Part shown: positions 62,803 through 64,000 of the stretch, piece by piece
How the letters are laid out: the number at the start of each line of letters is the position of its first letter
How positions within the stretch are numbered: position 1 is the stretch's first letter
Assembly: GCA_034231615.1 (NCBI GenBank)
Contig: CM067298.1
Location: forward strand, 23,405,934 to 23,469,933
Source of the DNA: Meghimatium bilineatum
Lineage: Eukaryota; Mollusca; Gastropoda; Stylommatophora; Philomycidae
Length of the DNA stretch: 64,000 nt
Reading direction: 5' to 3'
Notes under the pieces: model-generated
The model's database searches: none
The model's input: the letters and a program-made list of their open reading frames with translations, nothing else
Told to the model about the DNA's origin: nothing
Position numbers and translations under genes: made by a program

Positions 62803-63101
62803 GGGGGGGGGGGGGGGGGAGGAGTTAGGAGATTACCAACCTCTTGGCTAAATTTCTTGTATTGAAAGTCATGTTCTGATTTGTTAGGGGTAATTGAACC
62901 CCCCCCCCCCCCCCACATTTATCTACAGCCTTATGAGGGACTATCATTGGGTGAAGAAAGTTCATATAATATCCCTTATTATTACATTTTTGTGAGATAT
63001 TTCCAACTTTTTCTGAAATTATTGATGGGTGGTTGAGTAGGTTTACCCCCATACTTGTTGCTCAGTGTAAATGTCATAATTTATCTCCCCCCCCCCCCCC
63101 C
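62803..63101. repeat. Cluster of G/C homopolymers
   Basis: G17 at 62803-62819, C16 at 62899-62914 and C15 at 63087-63101. Shorter runs (GGGGGG, CCCCTCCCCC) lie at 62740-62762. Exact lengths are probably unreliable. Confidence 0.9.
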
Positions 63102-63262
63102 ACTGCTAAAGATGGATGTGTCAGGCCACTGGCGCAATTGAAATGGGGACAGTACATTTCCATTTTATGGACTACATCCTCCTGGAAATCTAGTTGGGCC
63201 ATTGTCCTGCTACAAGAGAAGTCAAGTAGGAGTCTGAGAATGAACATTGAAGAAGAAGAATT
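63099..63262 (+). repeat. Family B SINE-like element, near full length
   Basis: From ACTGCTAAAGATGGATGTGT to AACATTGAAGAAGAAGAAT. Starts right at the end of the C15 tract. Confidence 0.85.
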
Positions 63263-63514
63263 TCCCCTCCCAAATGGTTTAAAGGACACAAGCACCACCA
63301 ACTGCTTTAGCAGACATTTTTATTTACACATAAATAGCCAATAAATACACATATCGATATGATCACAGATCACATATCTACCGTACATATCCTGTTCACA
63401 GTTTTTAATAATTCTGCACCTTTCATCATTTTTAATATTTTGTGAAGTCACTATGCCGGTTCATTGCTAGTTACAAAATGTCTATTGACCAATAAAAATG
63501 CAATATACATGTTA

Positions 63515-63560
63515 TAGATCTGCGTGCTACTCACTGAGAGCCTCCTTCTCCCAGAAGTCA
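63515..63560. repeat. Possible tRNA-SINE scrap
   Basis: TCTGCGTGCTACTCACTGAG then AGCCTCCTTCTCCCAG resembles 14105-14135 (minus-strand tRNA A-box-like). Confidence 0.3.
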
Positions 63561-63768
63561 TTCACAGTCTGATACATAGTTAAAAAGTTGGAGCTATATT
63601 TCGGATAATAGGTAGGACCTAGATATGTGATCATACCCATAAATCTGATTTAATATAGGATAATATAGATTTAAGCACAGATCTAATATAATATTTCTTA
63701 TATGTGTGAATAAAGTGTGATGCTTTATTCCTAGCATGTGAGAAGAGCAAACACATCTGTGTATTTCT

Positions 63769-63892
63769 CTTCTTCATTCACTATCAAACTCCTGCTGAAT
63801 CTCTCTTGCAGCAGGACAATGGGCCTACTAGATTTCCAGCAGGATATAGTCCAGAGAAATGAAATGTGTCATGTTGCTGTTTTATTTGTTCT
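63769..63892 (-). repeat. Family B SINE-like element
   Basis: TCTTCTTCATTCACTATCAA to GCTGTTTTATTTGTTCTG. The head end is lost. Confidence 0.8.
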
Positions 63893-64000
63893 GTCTTTTC
63901 AGGCAGCATTTTTTCTGTGCTTCTATGTCATGCATAATTATACAAATTATTATAAAGTTTAAAACGTCATTAGCGGCTTTAGGAAATCGGGTCCAGCCCT

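Overview
This is eukaryotic, animal DNA: AT-rich and intron-bearing, with one spliced host gene set among dense, mostly decayed transposable elements. The mix of elements (non-LTR retrotransposons of the RNase H-bearing I-like type and of RTE/CR1-like types, Penelope-like elements, tRNA-derived SINEs, piggyBac-, hAT- and pogo-like remnants) suits an invertebrate, perhaps a mollusc or another lophotrochozoan. That placement is a guess from element content.

The one host gene I can reconstruct is on the minus strand, from the ATG at 45515-45517 to the stop at 31883-31885. It has seven coding exons, all with GT-AG introns and matching phases, and encodes 400 aa. The protein is an orthologue of PTAR1 (protein prenyltransferase alpha subunit repeat-containing 1; the human protein is about 402 aa). 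All five alpha-repeat signatures are present. Its six introns (about 1.1-3.6 kb) hold most of the repeats between 32 and 45 kb: a Penelope-like element and a LINE tail in intron 1, a minisatellite split by a SINE-like element in intron 2, an inverted pair of tRNA-SINEs and two family A elements in intron 3, a 31-bp satellite in intron 4, and a second minisatellite plus a tRNA-SINE in intron 6.

Left flank (1-31.8 kb): a piggyBac-like TIR element (0.36-1.26 kb); many LINE 3' ends (4.1-4.6, 7.97-8.76, 9.2-9.6, 10.1-11.6, 12.6-13.7, 14.1-14.7, 16.5-17.2, 21.1-21.5, 24.5-26.8, 29.0-30.65 kb); Penelope-like terminal repeats (4.7, 9.6-11.8, 28.4 kb) and an endonuclease fragment (14.7-15.1 kb); a (TA)n tract at 23.07-23.19 kb; and a hAT transposase C-terminus at 23.9 kb. 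The best-preserved LINE is at 24.5-26.8 kb on the minus strand, with an AP-endonuclease domain, the end of the RT and an RNase H, but no RT palm.

Right flank (45.6-64 kb): LINE tails (45.6-47.4, 49.5-50.6, 51.5-52.75, 54.0-54.75, 55.4, 60.9 kb), a second copy of the intron-1 Penelope-like element (55.65-56.2 kb), three Penelope-type inverted repeats (51.9-52.3, 58.9-59.6, 61.7-62.1 kb), a pogo/Tigger-like fragment (57.2 kb) and a cluster of G/C homopolymers (62.8-63.1 kb).

The most useful unexplained material is a pair of related short elements named here A (about 270-280 bp, 15 copies) and B (about 160 bp, 6 copies). They end in (GAA)n like the local I-like LINEs, have clear 7-13 bp target-site duplications (TSDs) and show no obvious tRNA head. 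Six nested or clean insertions can be proved from TSDs. A recurring hairpin at Penelope ends shows base-pair covariation between copies and resembles a degenerate hammerhead core. I see no intact tRNA or rRNA gene, no CRISPR array and no prokaryotic operon.
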